From contig NZ_AP013294.1 of assembly GCF_000829195.1 (NCBI RefSeq), positions 806,001-870,000 of the forward strand: 64,000 bases of DNA, written 5' to 3'. Source of the DNA: Bacillus sp. OxB-1. Lineage in GTDB: Bacteria; Bacillota; Bacilli; Bacillales_A; Planococcaceae. The translations under genes and the position numbers were made by a program. Shown here piece by piece: positions 16,915 through 26,034 of this stretch; the stretch's first letter is position 1; each line of letters opens with the position of its first letter. The notes under the pieces are model-generated. The model saw only the letters and a list, made by a program, of their open reading frames with translations. It was not told the DNA's origin and did no database searches.

Positions 16915-18273
16915 ATGGAGCCGAAAATGGATGAAGTGGAAGTAGCTCGCGCCCTTATACAAGTGTTAAAGGACGGGAAAAAAGAGACCTTCCATGATCT
17001 TCTGAAAGAGTTGGATCCCTATGAAATTGCCAAACAGTATAAAGACTTGCCTAAAAAGCGGCGGCCATTGTTTTTGGAATTCCTGACAATTGAAGAGTTG
17101 ACTTCCTTACTAAAATACTTGAATCAAGACGAACAATTGGGCGTGCTGGAAATGATCGGCCCCGAGCGCTCTACCGATATTTTGGAACTGATGCAGAGCA
17201 ATGAGCTCGCTTTCCTTTTTTCTGGTCTTTCCAAGTCCAAAGTGGATCGGTTGATTGCCCATATGAAACGCGAGCAAATGGAAGAGATTCTGCACATTCT
17301 GGATTATCCGCCGAAGACGGCCGGGCGGGTTATGAACAGCCGCTATCTTGCGGTGTTCCCGACAATGACAGTAGAAGAGGCGGAACAGGAATTGAAAAAA
17401 TTCCAGGAACTCGCCAAATACTTGAATTACCTGTATATTGTCGACGAAGAACGGAAGCTCGTCGGCGTCGTCTCCTATCGGGATCTGATCTTGGCCGATC
17501 CCCAAGCGAAAATTAGCGATATAATGACGACGAAGCTCGTGAAAGCCGATGTGCTCATGAAGCAGGAGCATGTCGCGCGGTTAATCGGAAAGTATGATTT
17601 CGATTCACTGCCGGTTGTCGATTCAAACAATGTGTTGCTTGGCGCCATTACCGTCGAAAATGTCCTGGATATCGTCGTACGGGAAGCGAACGAAGATATT
17701 GAGATGCTTTTGGCCTCAGGTAAATCGATCGATTTCCGAACGAGACCGTTGGTGGCGGCCAAACGAAGGCTGCCTTGGCTCATTCTTCTTCTTTTTATCG
17801 GCTTGGTGTCAGGCAGCATCATCTCAAAATTTGAAGAGACGTTGGAAACAGTCGTCGCACTCGCTTTCTTCATGCCGATGATTGCCGGCATGACCGGGAA
17901 CACCGGAACCCAATCGCTCGCCGTCGTCGTCCGCGGCCTTGTGTCGGAGGATGTCGACATGAAGAAATCATTGAAGCTCCTATTCCGGGAATTGCTTGTC
18001 GGCATTATCATCGGAATCACTTGTGGCGTCCTAATTTCAATCATTGCGTATATCTGGCAGGACAGCTTCACGCTCGGCCTCGTCGTAGGTTCCTCGCTGT
18101 TGGCAACATTGATTATCGGGACGATTGCCGGTACCGTCATCCCGTTGATTTTGAATAAATTCAAAGTCGACCCGGCAGTAGCTTCTGGCCCTTTGATTAC
18201 GACCATCAACGATATTTTATCCCTTCTTATCTATTTCGGAATCGCCACGATGTTCCTATCCAAATTAAGCTAG
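16915..18273 (+). CDS. mgtE: Magnesium transporter MgtE
   Basis: The protein (452 aa) has the full MgtE layout. There is a superhelical N-domain (about 5-130) and a CBS pair (about 135-260; GRVMNSRYLAVFPTMTVEEA, SYRDLI, DSLPVVDSNNVLLGAI) that senses cytosolic Mg2+. Five membrane helices follow (about 285-450), including PMIAGMTGNTGTQSLAVVVR, the signature lining the pore. The TTG at 16897 is in frame, but GAGGTGG lies 5 nt before the ATG at 16915. No M-box riboswitch is recognisable in the upstream 300 nt, which are taken up by repeats. It is convergent with the next gene, only 4 bp away. Confidence 0.94.
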   Translation: MEPKMDEVEVARALIQVLKDGKKETFHDLLKELDPYEIAKQYKDLPKKRRPLFLEFLTIEELTSLLKYLNQDEQLGVLEMIGPERSTDILELMQSNELAFLFSGLSKSKVDRLIAHMKREQMEEILHILDYPPKTAGRVMNSRYLAVFPTMTVEEAEQELKKFQELAKYLNYLYIVDEERKLVGVVSYRDLILADPQAKISDIMTTKLVKADVLMKQEHVARLIGKYDFDSLPVVDSNNVLLGAITVENVLDIVVREANEDIEMLLASGKSIDFRTRPLVAAKRRLPWLILLLFIGLVSGSIISKFEETLETVVALAFFMPMIAGMTGNTGTQSLAVVVRGLVSEDVDMKKSLKLLFRELLVGIIIGITCGVLISIIAYIWQDSFTLGLVVGSSLLATLIIGTIAGTVIPLILNKFKVDPAVASGPLITTINDILSLLIYFGIATMFLSKLS

Positions 18274-18277
18274 GAAT

Positions 18278-18895
18278 TCAGTAGGCGATACCGACGCGAT
18301 AGCCGATGTGGTCGCCCGCCACTAATGCAGCGTACGCAAATTGGGCAGTGTCGCCGACTGAGATTTCCCTGCCCTCTTCTGGTAGGAAATCCTGTTGAAC
18401 ACGGTAGGCTCCGGAGGCCGGGCCGTCGGGTAAATAGGTTGGACAGATGATTGTCCAATCCAATCCCGATTGTCGCAGCAGCTCAAATGCTTTATGGTGT
18501 TCCTCGGCAGCGAACGTCAACCGGCGATTAGAATCACCCGCTTCGTAACGGAGCAATCCGGGGGTTGTTCTGCTTTGGAGGATGCCCGCTGTTCCAATAG
18601 TGACAATCCGCCGGACTCCCGACTGCTCCATCGCCCGGATGAAGTGAGGCGTCGCTTCCGTCAAGGTCGTCGTCCGATCGGTGCCTAGTGCACTGAAGAC
18701 GGCATCCGCCCCTGCGATGGTTCGGCTCACAGCTTCAAAATGACGGACATCCCCTTCGATAACTCGGAGCTGTTCATGAAATGCCAATTTTTCTGGTGAC
18801 CGGGAAAGGGCTGTCACTTCATGTCCGTCGGCGAGGGCAAGTCGCAACCATTCGCCTCCGACCCGGCCGGTTGCCCCAAATATTGCGATTTTCAT
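18278..18895 (-). CDS. NAD(P)-binding atypical short-chain reductase
   Basis: This 205-aa protein begins MKIAIFGATGRVGG, the Rossmann dinucleotide loop of the NmrA/NAD(P)H-binding SDR group. It also has LSRSPEKL after the second strand, VIEGDVRH and ADAVFSALGTD, a segment common in BVR-B/SDR_a5-like proteins. It lacks the YxxxK catalytic pair, so it may be a quinone or flavin reductase-like or regulatory protein. The ATG at 18895 follows GAAGGAGGCGTTATTCA; the 38 residues upstream are not used. The function is not known. Confidence 0.8.
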   Translation of the reverse strand: MKIAIFGATGRVGGEWLRLALADGHEVTALSRSPEKLAFHEQLRVIEGDVRHFEAVSRTIAGADAVFSALGTDRTTTLTEATPHFIRAMEQSGVRRIVTIGTAGILQSRTTPGLLRYEAGDSNRRLTFAAEEHHKAFELLRQSGLDWTIICPTYLPDGPASGAYRVQQDFLPEEGREISVGDTAQFAYAALVAGDHIGYRVGIAY

Positions 18896-18960
18896 TGAAT
18901 AACGCCTCCTTCTCTCCCCACCATACCGAATTTTGTTCAAGATACAAAGACATAAGTATG

Positions 18961-19044
18961 GATCACTGAGGAACCCCGGGAAACTGACACACCTCGAAGG
19001 CAAACTCACACATCCAAGAAAAAACGCACTCCCCCCTTACGTAA
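18961..19044. repeat. Short 21-nt repeat array (4 degenerate units)
   Basis: Units start at 18961, 18982, 19003 and 19024, exactly 21 nt apart. The middle two read AACTGACACACCTCGAAGGCA and AACTCACACATCCAAGAAAAA. The AACT start and 21-nt period match the arrays at 16130 and 50069, but the core differs. Confidence 0.55.
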
Positions 19045-19048
19045 ACCT

Positions 19049-19093
19049 AAAAAGCCGCCCGCCTTGCCAAAATGACAAAACAGACGGCTTTCT
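19049..19093 (-). terminator. Terminator of the acetyl-CoA hydrolase gene
   Basis: On the minus strand AAAGCCGTCTG pairs imperfectly with GGGCGGCTTT and is followed by a T run, 11 bp after the stop codon at 19104. Confidence 0.65.
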
Positions 19094-19103
19094 TCTATTT
19101 CAT

Positions 19104-20618
19104 TCAAACCGGTTGCGCCACTTTTTGAAGCATCGTGCCGTGGGTTGCCAAATGGCTATGCCAGGAGAATGCTTTTTCAATGACGTGCGGTGTATGGCCG
19201 CCTCGTTGCAGCGCTTCATTATAATACGTCCGCATTTGCTCGCGGTACATCGGGTGCATGCAGTTTTCGATGATCAACTCCACCCGTTCCCGGGGAGCCA
19301 ACCCGCGTAAATCGGCGTAGCCTTGTTCCGTTACAATGACATCGACGTCATGTTCTGTGTGATCCACATGTGTGACAAACGGGACAATGCTTGAAATCGC
19401 GCCGCCTTTGGCAATGGATTTCGTAACAAAAATCGCGAGTCTGGCATTCCGTGCAAAATCCCCGGAACCGCCGATGCCATTCATCATTTTCGTCCCGGAC
19501 ACATGCGTCGAGTTGACATTGCCGTAAATATCCAACTCCAATGCCGTATTGATAGAAATCAAACCAAGACGCCGAATGATTTCCGGATGGTTCGAAATCT
19601 CCTGCGGGCGCATGATGAGTTTATCCCGGTACGTTTCCAAGTTGTGGAGCACCTGATTTGCTTTGTCTTCAGATAGCGTGATGGACGCGCAGGAAGCGAA
19701 ACGTACTTTTCCGGCATCTATCAAGTCGAATACTGCGTCTTGCAACACTTCGGAGTAAACTTCCAACTCCTCAAATTCTGAATGGACCATGCCGTGAAGA
19801 ACCGCATTCGCAACAGAACCGATTCCCGATTGAAGCGGCGCCAATTTCTCGGTCAAGCGGCCTACCTGAATTTCCGAACGGAGAAAGTTCAGCAAGTGGC
19901 CAGCCATGATTTCTGTCTCCTCATCCGGCGGGACAATCGTGGACGGAGAATCGAGTTGGTTCGTGAAGACGATCCCTTTCACCCGCTCTACGTCAATCGG
20001 GATGCCAATCGTGCCGATGCGATCATCCGCTTTTGTCAACGGAATCGGGTCGCGTTCCCCTTGCTTGCCCGGTGCATACAAATCATGGATGCCCTCCAAA
20101 AGTTCAGAGTGGGCCAAGTTAATTTCCACGATAATCGATTTGGCATGTTGGGCAAACGTCAACGAGTTTCCGACGGACGTTGTCGGAATGATCATTCCGT
20201 CTTCCGTAATTGAAATCGCTTCCAGAATGGCAAAGTCAATCGGATCGATCACTTCGGAACGAATCCACTCCGCGGTATGGGACAAGTGATGATCTACGAA
20301 TAAATGTGCGCCTTCGTTGATCTTCTTGCGCATTGTCGGGTCAGCTTGAAAAGGGAGACGTTTGTTAACGATGCCCGCTTCCGCAAATAATTTATCGATA
20401 TCAGAGCCGAGAGATGCGCCTGTATAGACGTTCACTTTAAAGGATTCATTTTCCGCACGTTCGACCAATGCCATCGGAACCGCCTTCGCATCGCCTGCAC
20501 GAGTGAAACCGCTTAACGCCAACGTCATACCGTCCTTGATCCAAGAAGCTGCCTCTCCAGGCGTGACGACTACATCTTGTAAGGGCTTACATTTGATACG
20601 CTCTAGCTGTTTATCCAT
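19104..20618 (-). CDS. Acetyl-CoA hydrolase / succinate CoA-transferase family protein
   Basis: This 504-aa class I CoA-transferase-like protein belongs to the family of succinyl-CoA:acetate CoA-transferases and acetyl-CoA hydrolases (Cat1/AarC/Ach1). Family segments are LALSGFTRAGDAK near 33, IIPTTSVGNS, APLQSGIGSVANAVL near 270, SGTKMMNGIGGSGDFARNA near 380-400, and IVTEQGYADLRGL near 430. In the cell it would move CoA between acetate and succinate or release acetate from acetyl-CoA, useful where beta-oxidation makes excess acetyl-CoA. The start follows AGAGGAAGATACA. A LytTR regulator lies directly upstream and an 18-bp palindrome lies in the promoter region. Hydrolase against transferase cannot be separated here. 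Confidence 0.88.
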   Translation of the reverse strand: MDKQLERIKCKPLQDVVVTPGEAASWIKDGMTLALSGFTRAGDAKAVPMALVERAENESFKVNVYTGASLGSDIDKLFAEAGIVNKRLPFQADPTMRKKINEGAHLFVDHHLSHTAEWIRSEVIDPIDFAILEAISITEDGMIIPTTSVGNSLTFAQHAKSIIVEINLAHSELLEGIHDLYAPGKQGERDPIPLTKADDRIGTIGIPIDVERVKGIVFTNQLDSPSTIVPPDEETEIMAGHLLNFLRSEIQVGRLTEKLAPLQSGIGSVANAVLHGMVHSEFEELEVYSEVLQDAVFDLIDAGKVRFASCASITLSEDKANQVLHNLETYRDKLIMRPQEISNHPEIIRRLGLISINTALELDIYGNVNSTHVSGTKMMNGIGGSGDFARNARLAIFVTKSIAKGGAISSIVPFVTHVDHTEHDVDVIVTEQGYADLRGLAPRERVELIIENCMHPMYREQMRTYYNEALQRGGHTPHVIEKAFSWHSHLATHGTMLQKVAQPV

Positions 20619-20645
20619 TGTATCTTCCTCTTTCGTTTGTCTCTT

Positions 20646-20663
20646 TTAGATAATTCTATCTAA
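20646..20663. promoter_or_regulatory. Inverted repeat upstream of the CoA-transferase gene
   Basis: TTAGATA-ATTC-TATCTAA is a perfect 7-bp inverted repeat with a 4-nt centre, 28 nt before the start codon and downstream of the LytTR terminator. It could be an operator. LytTR proteins usually prefer direct repeats, so the binder is unknown. Confidence 0.4.
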
Positions 20664-20700
20664 ATCGCTTTCACAAAAGAGATTTCATGGCTTGAACGGC

Positions 20701-20728
20701 AAAAAAGGAGCCCGAGACAGCGACTCCC
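20701..20728 (-). terminator. Terminator of the LytTR gene
   Basis: The minus strand reads GGAGTC, a short loop, then GGCTCC and six T, 18 bp after the LytTR stop. It makes the CoA-transferase gene a separate transcription unit. Confidence 0.65.
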
Positions 20729-20746
20729 GTGTTTAGAACAGTTCAT

Positions 20747-21391
20747 TCAAAAACCTAATAATTTGCGGAAATAGCTCGAATACGACTGGCTGACCGGAAC
20801 CCGGGTGCCGTCTTCCATCGACAGGACAAACGTGGAATGGGTGTCCGGGTAAATCTCTTTAATATGATGGACATTGACAATGAAAGAGCGATGGCATCGC
20901 ACGAATGAATCCCGCGGCAACAAATACTCGAAGCTCTGCAATGAATTCTTATGGATGCCGACGATTTCATCGGATACGACAAATGTTTTCCGGTCTTTCA
21001 CTTCCACATATTGCACTTTGGCAAAAGGCACAGGGACCCAGCCATCTTGGGATTTCACCGTAATGACCGATTTCCCTTCCGTATAAGCCGGATAAATTGC
21101 CATCACACATCCTTGCAACTCGCCATCCTGTTGAAACGGTACGGCCATCCCATGATACGGCACGCCGAATACATCTCGATTGATGAATTCGGACACCTTC
21201 TGCTTCTCCTTGATCGCTTTGTAGGCAATCGTCCCTTCCCGCACAGGGTCGCCTGGCCTGATTTTCAAATCAATCCGCTTGCTGGGCCGATAATAAATAT
21301 ACTCTTCCTTATGGGAAACGGCGATTGAAATTTCATCCGAGAACAATTCCCCAATGACGTCCAACAACCCATTTATACTAAGCATCTCCAT
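20747..21391 (-). CDS. LytTR-family DNA-binding regulator
   Basis: The protein (214 aa) has a GAF/PAS-like N-terminal half (about 1-110, with YIYYRPSKRIDLKI and GVPYHGMAVPFQ) and a C-terminal LytTR domain (about 115-213). That domain shows YVEVKDRKTFV, the RCHRSFIVNVHHIKEIY core and VPVSQSYSSYFRKLLG. It has no receiver domain, so it may sense a ligand directly. GGAGAGGA lies 8 nt before the ATG at 21391; a longer frame starts at 21427 without a site. Its position directly upstream of the CoA-transferase gene suggests control of acetate/acyl-CoA metabolism. Confidence 0.82.
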   Translation of the reverse strand: MEMLSINGLLDVIGELFSDEISIAVSHKEEYIYYRPSKRIDLKIRPGDPVREGTIAYKAIKEKQKVSEFINRDVFGVPYHGMAVPFQQDGELQGCVMAIYPAYTEGKSVITVKSQDGWVPVPFAKVQYVEVKDRKTFVVSDEIVGIHKNSLQSFEYLLPRDSFVRCHRSFIVNVHHIKEIYPDTHSTFVLSMEDGTRVPVSQSYSSYFRKLLGF

Positions 21392-21458
21392 CAGATGGAT
21401 CCTCTCCCTACACAGATTCCACTTCATTATAGAAGATGGAAAGGCGCAGGTACAAACC

Positions 21459-22727
21459 TTACGACACGGTTTCGTCCATCTGGGCGGCTGGTTCTGGGAC
21501 GAATTTCAGCACAATGATTCCGATGATGAAGAGAATGACGAGACTGAATACGCCGTATGCAGAGCTTCCTGTCAATTGGGCGGTCATCGCAACAAGCAAG
21601 GGTCCCATGACCGAAGCGAATTTGCCGAAAATATTATAGAACCCGAAAAACTCATTGGATTTCTCTTTTGGCACAAGTTTGGCAAAATATGAACGACTCA
21701 GCGCCTGGATCCCCCCTTGGGATGTGGCGACCAACATCGCCAATATCCAGAAATCAAGTGTAGTTTTCATGAAGAACGCATAAAAACAAACAACCATATA
21801 TACGAAAATCCCTACATAGAGCATCTTTTTTCCGGTGAATCTCTGCGCCAATTTTCCATAAAGTATCGCAAACGGGGCAGCCACCACTTGTGTGACGAAT
21901 AAGATGATGAGTAGGCTCGTTGCACCGATTCCCAAATCTGTCCCGTACGCTGTCGACATGGAAATGATCGTTCCGACGCCATCGATGTAGAAAAAGTAAG
22001 CGAGCAAGAATAAAAAGACAGCACGATAATTGCGGATTTCTTTAAACGTATTCCCGAGCCGGCGGAAACTGCCAGCCAATAAACGCGGTTCCCGCTCGAT
22101 GGCATGGATTTGATGTACATGCCTCATCATTGGAATGGTGAACACGAACCACCATATCGCAGTGATGACGAAAGCGATCCGACTCGCAGCCGATGTGGAG
22201 AGCGGGATAGTTCCGGCCCCTGCCAGAATGATGATGGCGATGCTGATGATAAACGGAATTGTGCTCCCGATATAACCGAGACCGAAACCGCGGGAAGAGA
22301 TCATATTCATCCGCTTTTCAGGCGTCACATCAACGAGGAACGCATCGTAGAAAATATTCGCCCCATGAAAACTGACGGCGGTCAACGTGTAGATGATCAA
22401 CAGGGGCAGCCATTTATCCGTCGGTACGAAGGCAAGCGAAGCCGTCGCCACCGTGCCCGTCGCGAAAAAGAAGAGGAAAAACTTCTTCTTCATTCCCTGG
22501 TAATCGGCAATCGTGCCCAAAATCGGCCCGATCATCGCCAAGATGAACGTCGCAATGGCGACCGTATATCCAAGATACGCCGTCGAATCGGCCGGGCCCA
22601 CCCCGGCATTCGTTGCAACCGACTTGTAATACAGCGGAAACACCGCTGTCGTAATGATGACGGAATACGCCGAGTTCGCCCAGTCATACATCATCCAACT
22701 ATTTTCTTCCTTGCTATATTTCCTCAA
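21459..22727 (-). CDS. MFS transporter, UMF1/Atg22-like
   Basis: This 422-aa protein has about 12 membrane helices. Its N-terminus WMMYDWANSAYSVIITTAVF is the signature of the UMF1 (Atg22-related) branch of the major facilitator superfamily. Also visible are the loop after helix 2 (GTIADYQGMKKKF), FYDAFLVDVTPEKRM, and SQGGIQALSRSYFAKLVP in the second half. Substrates of bacterial members are poorly known; yeast Atg22 exports amino acids from the vacuole. It starts at TTG after GGGGTGAGAGG. It is a single gene. Confidence 0.85.
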   Translation of the reverse strand: MRKYSKEENSWMMYDWANSAYSVIITTAVFPLYYKSVATNAGVGPADSTAYLGYTVAIATFILAMIGPILGTIADYQGMKKKFFLFFFATGTVATASLAFVPTDKWLPLLIIYTLTAVSFHGANIFYDAFLVDVTPEKRMNMISSRGFGLGYIGSTIPFIISIAIIILAGAGTIPLSTSAASRIAFVITAIWWFVFTIPMMRHVHQIHAIEREPRLLAGSFRRLGNTFKEIRNYRAVFLFLLAYFFYIDGVGTIISMSTAYGTDLGIGATSLLIILFVTQVVAAPFAILYGKLAQRFTGKKMLYVGIFVYMVVCFYAFFMKTTLDFWILAMLVATSQGGIQALSRSYFAKLVPKEKSNEFFGFYNIFGKFASVMGPLLVAMTAQLTGSSAYGVFSLVILFIIGIIVLKFVPEPAAQMDETVS

Positions 22728-22824
22728 CCTCTCACCCCTTCTCCACTTCCTACGTCTAGTTTACAATACTAGATGTTTGAAAATAATAGGAAAATGAGAT
22801 TAGGTGGGGGCGTTTGGCGAGGAA

Positions 22825-22966
22825 TTATGGGCGCGGGACTCGGGGTTATGAGCGAGAGAACCAGACTTATCAGCGCTTTCCGCAAGTTATCAGCACTTCC
22901 CGTGACTTATCAGCACTTCCCACAACTTATCAGCATTCCCATCACATTATTAGCACTCTCCCGCCC
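22825..22966. repeat. 20-nt tandem repeat array (TTATCAGCACTTCCC type)
   Basis: TTATCAGC-type unit starts fall at 22825, 22846, 22867, 22887, 22907, 22927 and 22947: two 21-nt steps, then four exact 20-nt steps. The best units read TTATCAGCACTTCCCGTGAC. The array fills most of the 300-bp gap between the UMF1 gene and thiolase and has no coding sense. Confidence 0.85.
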
Positions 22967-22987
22967 TCCAAGGAACGTTAAACACAA

Positions 22988-23019
22988 CGCAAAAACCGTA
23001 CCCCAGCCCAGGATACGGT
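22988..23019 (-). terminator. Terminator of the beta-oxidation operon
   Basis: On the minus strand AACCGTATCC and GGGTACGGTT form a 10-bp stem with one wobble followed by a T run, 9 bp after the thiolase stop. Confidence 0.8.
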
Positions 23020-23027
23020 TCAATCAC

Positions 23028-24203
23028 TCACAATGCTTCGAAAATGGCGGCGATGCCTTGTCCGCCGCCGATGCAGACTGCGGCAGCGCCATACTTTTTA
23101 TTTCTGCGACGCAATTCATTGATCAAAGTTAAGGAGATCCGTGTTCCGCTTGCGGCTAGCGGGTGGCCGATGGCGACAGCACCGCCGTTGACATTGCCGA
23201 TGTCCAAGTCAAAGCCCAATTCCTTCTGGCAAGCCAAGTATTGAGCAGAGAAGGCTTCATTTATTTCAATCAAATCCATGTCCTCGATTGTCAGATCCGC
23301 TTTTTTCAGTGCGCCTTGGATGGCCGGGACCGGGCCGATGCCCATGTACTTCGGCTCCACGCCGACGACATCCCACGAAACGAGGCGGGCGATTGGCTTT
23401 AACCCGTGCGCGTCCGCATATTCCCTCGATGCAATGACGAGCGCTGCCGCTCCATCCACCATTCCGCTGGCATTTCCCGGGGTGACGACACCGGCTTCGA
23501 CGAACCGGGCAGGCAGTTTGGCTAGTTGCTCCATGCTCGTTTCACGGATATGATCATCCTCCGTCACGTCTACCATGCCTTTTCGCGTCTTCACCGCAAC
23601 TGGCACAATCTCCTCTGCCAAATACCCTTTTTCCCGCGCGGCATAGGCACGTTGTTGGCTGGACAGCGCATGCCGATCTACTTCTTCTCGCGGGATTTTA
23701 TACTTGGCTGCCAAATTTTCAGCCGTTTCCGCCATCGTGCAATCTGCGTACGTGTCGTACAATCCATCCCACAGCCAGTCTTCCATTTGAGCGCCGCCGA
23801 GCGAATGGCCTGAACGCGCACTTTTCAGCACATGCGGAGTGTTCGTCATGCTTTCCGCCCCGCCGACCAATACGACTTCCGCTTCGCCGGTCAAAATATA
23901 GCGGGCGCCTGTGAGAATCGCCTCGACTCCCGTCCCGCAAATGCGGTTTACGGTCAGTGCCGGGGTTTCCTGCTTCGCTCCCGCTTTCAATCCGACATGG
24001 CGGGCGAAATAGTGCGCGTCTTTGGAAGATTGCTGCGCATTTCCGAACACGACTTGGTCGATGTCCTCCACAGAGATACCCGACTTTTCAATAGCCCCTT
24101 TTGCCGCGGTGGCGCCAAGGTCGGTCGCCGAAATATCCTTAAATGCTCCGATGAATTTTACAAATGGTGTCCTCGCTCCTTGCAGGACAACTATTTCTCT
24201 CAT
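23028..24203 (-). CDS. Thiolase (acetyl-CoA C-acyltransferase)
   Basis: The product (391 aa) is a thiolase with all three catalytic residues: Cys89 in NRICGTG, His347 in GHPLAASG and Cys377 in CIGGGQG. It removes acetyl-CoA from a 3-ketoacyl-CoA, or in the reverse direction makes acetoacetyl-CoA. GGGTGG precedes the ATG. It is the last gene of a six-gene minus-strand operon (dehydrogenase, hydratase, ligase, thioesterase, acyl-CoA dehydrogenase, thiolase), which favours the degradative role. The gap of 127 bp to the acyl-CoA dehydrogenase is larger than elsewhere in the operon. Confidence 0.93.
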   Translation of the reverse strand: MREIVVLQGARTPFVKFIGAFKDISATDLGATAAKGAIEKSGISVEDIDQVVFGNAQQSSKDAHYFARHVGLKAGAKQETPALTVNRICGTGVEAILTGARYILTGEAEVVLVGGAESMTNTPHVLKSARSGHSLGGAQMEDWLWDGLYDTYADCTMAETAENLAAKYKIPREEVDRHALSSQQRAYAAREKGYLAEEIVPVAVKTRKGMVDVTEDDHIRETSMEQLAKLPARFVEAGVVTPGNASGMVDGAAALVIASREYADAHGLKPIARLVSWDVVGVEPKYMGIGPVPAIQGALKKADLTIEDMDLIEINEAFSAQYLACQKELGFDLDIGNVNGGAVAIGHPLAASGTRISLTLINELRRRNKKYGAAAVCIGGGQGIAAIFEAL

Positions 24204-24330
24204 GTTTCCACCCCTATTCTATCAGTTACGCCTCAGCGTAATAGCGTCCAGATTATGATCAAGCTTCCCTTTCACTGACATCCGCCGAAGACATAACTTG
24301 AATCTACAAATCGTATTTAGCTGATTCAAG

Positions 24331-26034
24331 TTACACTACATACTTTTCCGCCGAGATGACCCGATCTGCCACGCGCCGTTTCGTTTCCACGATATGGATC
24401 GGGCTGCTCGTGATGAGACGGGAGACGATATTGGAGAAAACCTCCCCATCTTTGAAGAAATTCATTATGTTCAATGTAGCGGTTCCGATTTCCTGCGCCT
24501 TTTCGTGAATGAAAACTCTTGCGCAATCTAGTTTTTGTCCGCTTTTCAATTCACCTTTTGCATGAATCGCTTTTTCCGTACGCAAGATGATGCTTTCCGC
24601 TACATAAATGGCAATCGCTAGATCTGCGAGAAATGCAGCAATTTCCTGCTCTTCATTTAACTGTTCCAGACCGGCGGCTTTTACGGCTTTCCCCATTTCA
24701 TGGAAGAGCTTCCGGAATAGTTTCAGCTTTTGTCTTTCAGCAGCCAGGATGCCGTCTGACCCGAATTCCGTTTCCTCTGTATTCTCGTATTCATTGAATA
24801 GAGTGGAAGCAATCAGAATCCGATTGATTTCATTGGTTCCTTCGAAGATTCGATTGATGCGGGAATCCCGATAAAGGGTTTCCACTTCGTACTCGGCCAT
24901 ATAGCCGTAGCCGCCGTGGATTTGGACCGCTTCGTCCACTACAAAGTCGAGCACTTCCGTAGAAAACACTTTGTTGATGGAACAGAGGACAGCGAACGGT
25001 GCAATCGTTTTGGCGTAGGTGCCGTCCGATTCTTTGCGCTGCTCGAACGCTTGATTCATAGCGCCCGCGGTACGGTATAGCTGGCTTTCGTTCGCATAGG
25101 AGAGAATGGCCATGTCGGCGATTTTGTTTTTCAATAAATTGAACTGAGTTAACGGACGGTTGAATTGCTTCCGTTCGTTTCCGTACGTCACGGCCAATTC
25201 CAGAGCTCGCTTCGCCGTTCCGAGCGACGTCAAGGCGATCTTGTGGCGGCCCATGTTCAAAACATTGAATGCGATAATATGGCCGCGGCCAATTTCACCG
25301 ATGACGTTCCCGACTGGGACTTTGACATCCTCCAATATTAGCGAACGGGTGGAAGAACCTTTCAAGCCCATCTTGTCTTCTTCCGCGCCAGTGGACACAC
25401 CTTCGTAATCCGATTCAACGATAAAGGCCGTAATCTTCTCGGCATCCACTTTGGCGTAAACAATAAATATGGAAGCGAACGCCGAATTAGTAATCCATTG
25501 CTTTTCCCCGTTCAAAATATAATGCGTTCCGTCTTCGGATAATTTGGCGGTAGTCCGCAAGCTCATCGCATCCGTTCCGGAAGAAGGTTCGGTCAGTGCA
25601 TAGGCCGCGATCTTCTCGCCCGAGAGCAGGCTTGGCAAGTATTTCTCCTTCTGTTCTTCATTGCCGAAATAGGCGATTGGCAATGCCCCTATGCCGGTCT
25701 GGCCGCCGAATGTGATAGAGAACGAGCGTCCAAGAGCAATGTCTTCATTGATAATGGCCGCTGTGATTTTCCCGAGGCCCAGACCCCCGTCTTGTTCCTC
25801 GATATCCGCCATGAGCAAGCCGACATCCCCTGCTTTCTTCACCGCTTTCTTCGTCTCTTCAAACTGCTGTCGTTCGATTTGAGGAAGGGCAGGGAGCAGG
25901 TCGTTTTCTAAGTATTTCTTCAGCGCATCCCTCATCATGAGATGCTCATCCGTAAAGTCTTCCGGTGTGAAGATGGTATCGACATTTTCATCCGTTTTCA
26001 TGAAATCATTAATATGCTTCAGGACAGTGGTCAT
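24331..26034 (-). CDS. Acyl-CoA dehydrogenase, FadE-like with C-terminal extension
   Basis: At 567 aa this FAD enzyme is longer than classical 380-aa acyl-CoA dehydrogenases and matches the Bacillus FadE type with an extra C-terminal helical domain (about 420-567). The core shows YALTEPSSGTDAMSL near 140-155, GEKQWITNSAFASIF, a DKMGLKGSSTRSLIL segment and GGYGYMAEYEVETLYRDSRI near 370-390. It introduces the 2,3 double bond into an acyl-CoA, passing electrons to ETF. The ATG overlaps the thioesterase stop as ATGA. The substrate could be a fatty acyl- or arylpropionyl-CoA. Confidence 0.92.
   Translation of the reverse strand: MTTVLKHINDFMKTDENVDTIFTPEDFTDEHLMMRDALKKYLENDLLPALPQIERQQFEETKKAVKKAGDVGLLMADIEEQDGGLGLGKITAAIINEDIALGRSFSITFGGQTGIGALPIAYFGNEEQKEKYLPSLLSGEKIAAYALTEPSSGTDAMSLRTTAKLSEDGTHYILNGEKQWITNSAFASIFIVYAKVDAEKITAFIVESDYEGVSTGAEEDKMGLKGSSTRSLILEDVKVPVGNVIGEIGRGHIIAFNVLNMGRHKIALTSLGTAKRALELAVTYGNERKQFNRPLTQFNLLKNKIADMAILSYANESQLYRTAGAMNQAFEQRKESDGTYAKTIAPFAVLCSINKVFSTEVLDFVVDEAVQIHGGYGYMAEYEVETLYRDSRINRIFEGTNEINRILIASTLFNEYENTEETEFGSDGILAAERQKLKLFRKLFHEMGKAVKAAGLEQLNEEQEIAAFLADLAIAIYVAESIILRTEKAIHAKGELKSGQKLDCARVFIHEKAQEIGTATLNIMNFFKDGEVFSNIVSRLITSSPIHIVETKRRVADRVISAEKYVV

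Noticed and set aside
22104..22772. A 222-codon plus-strand open frame
   Set aside because: Antisense to the UMF1-type transporter; composition (Arg/Asp/His-rich) is that of a shadow frame.
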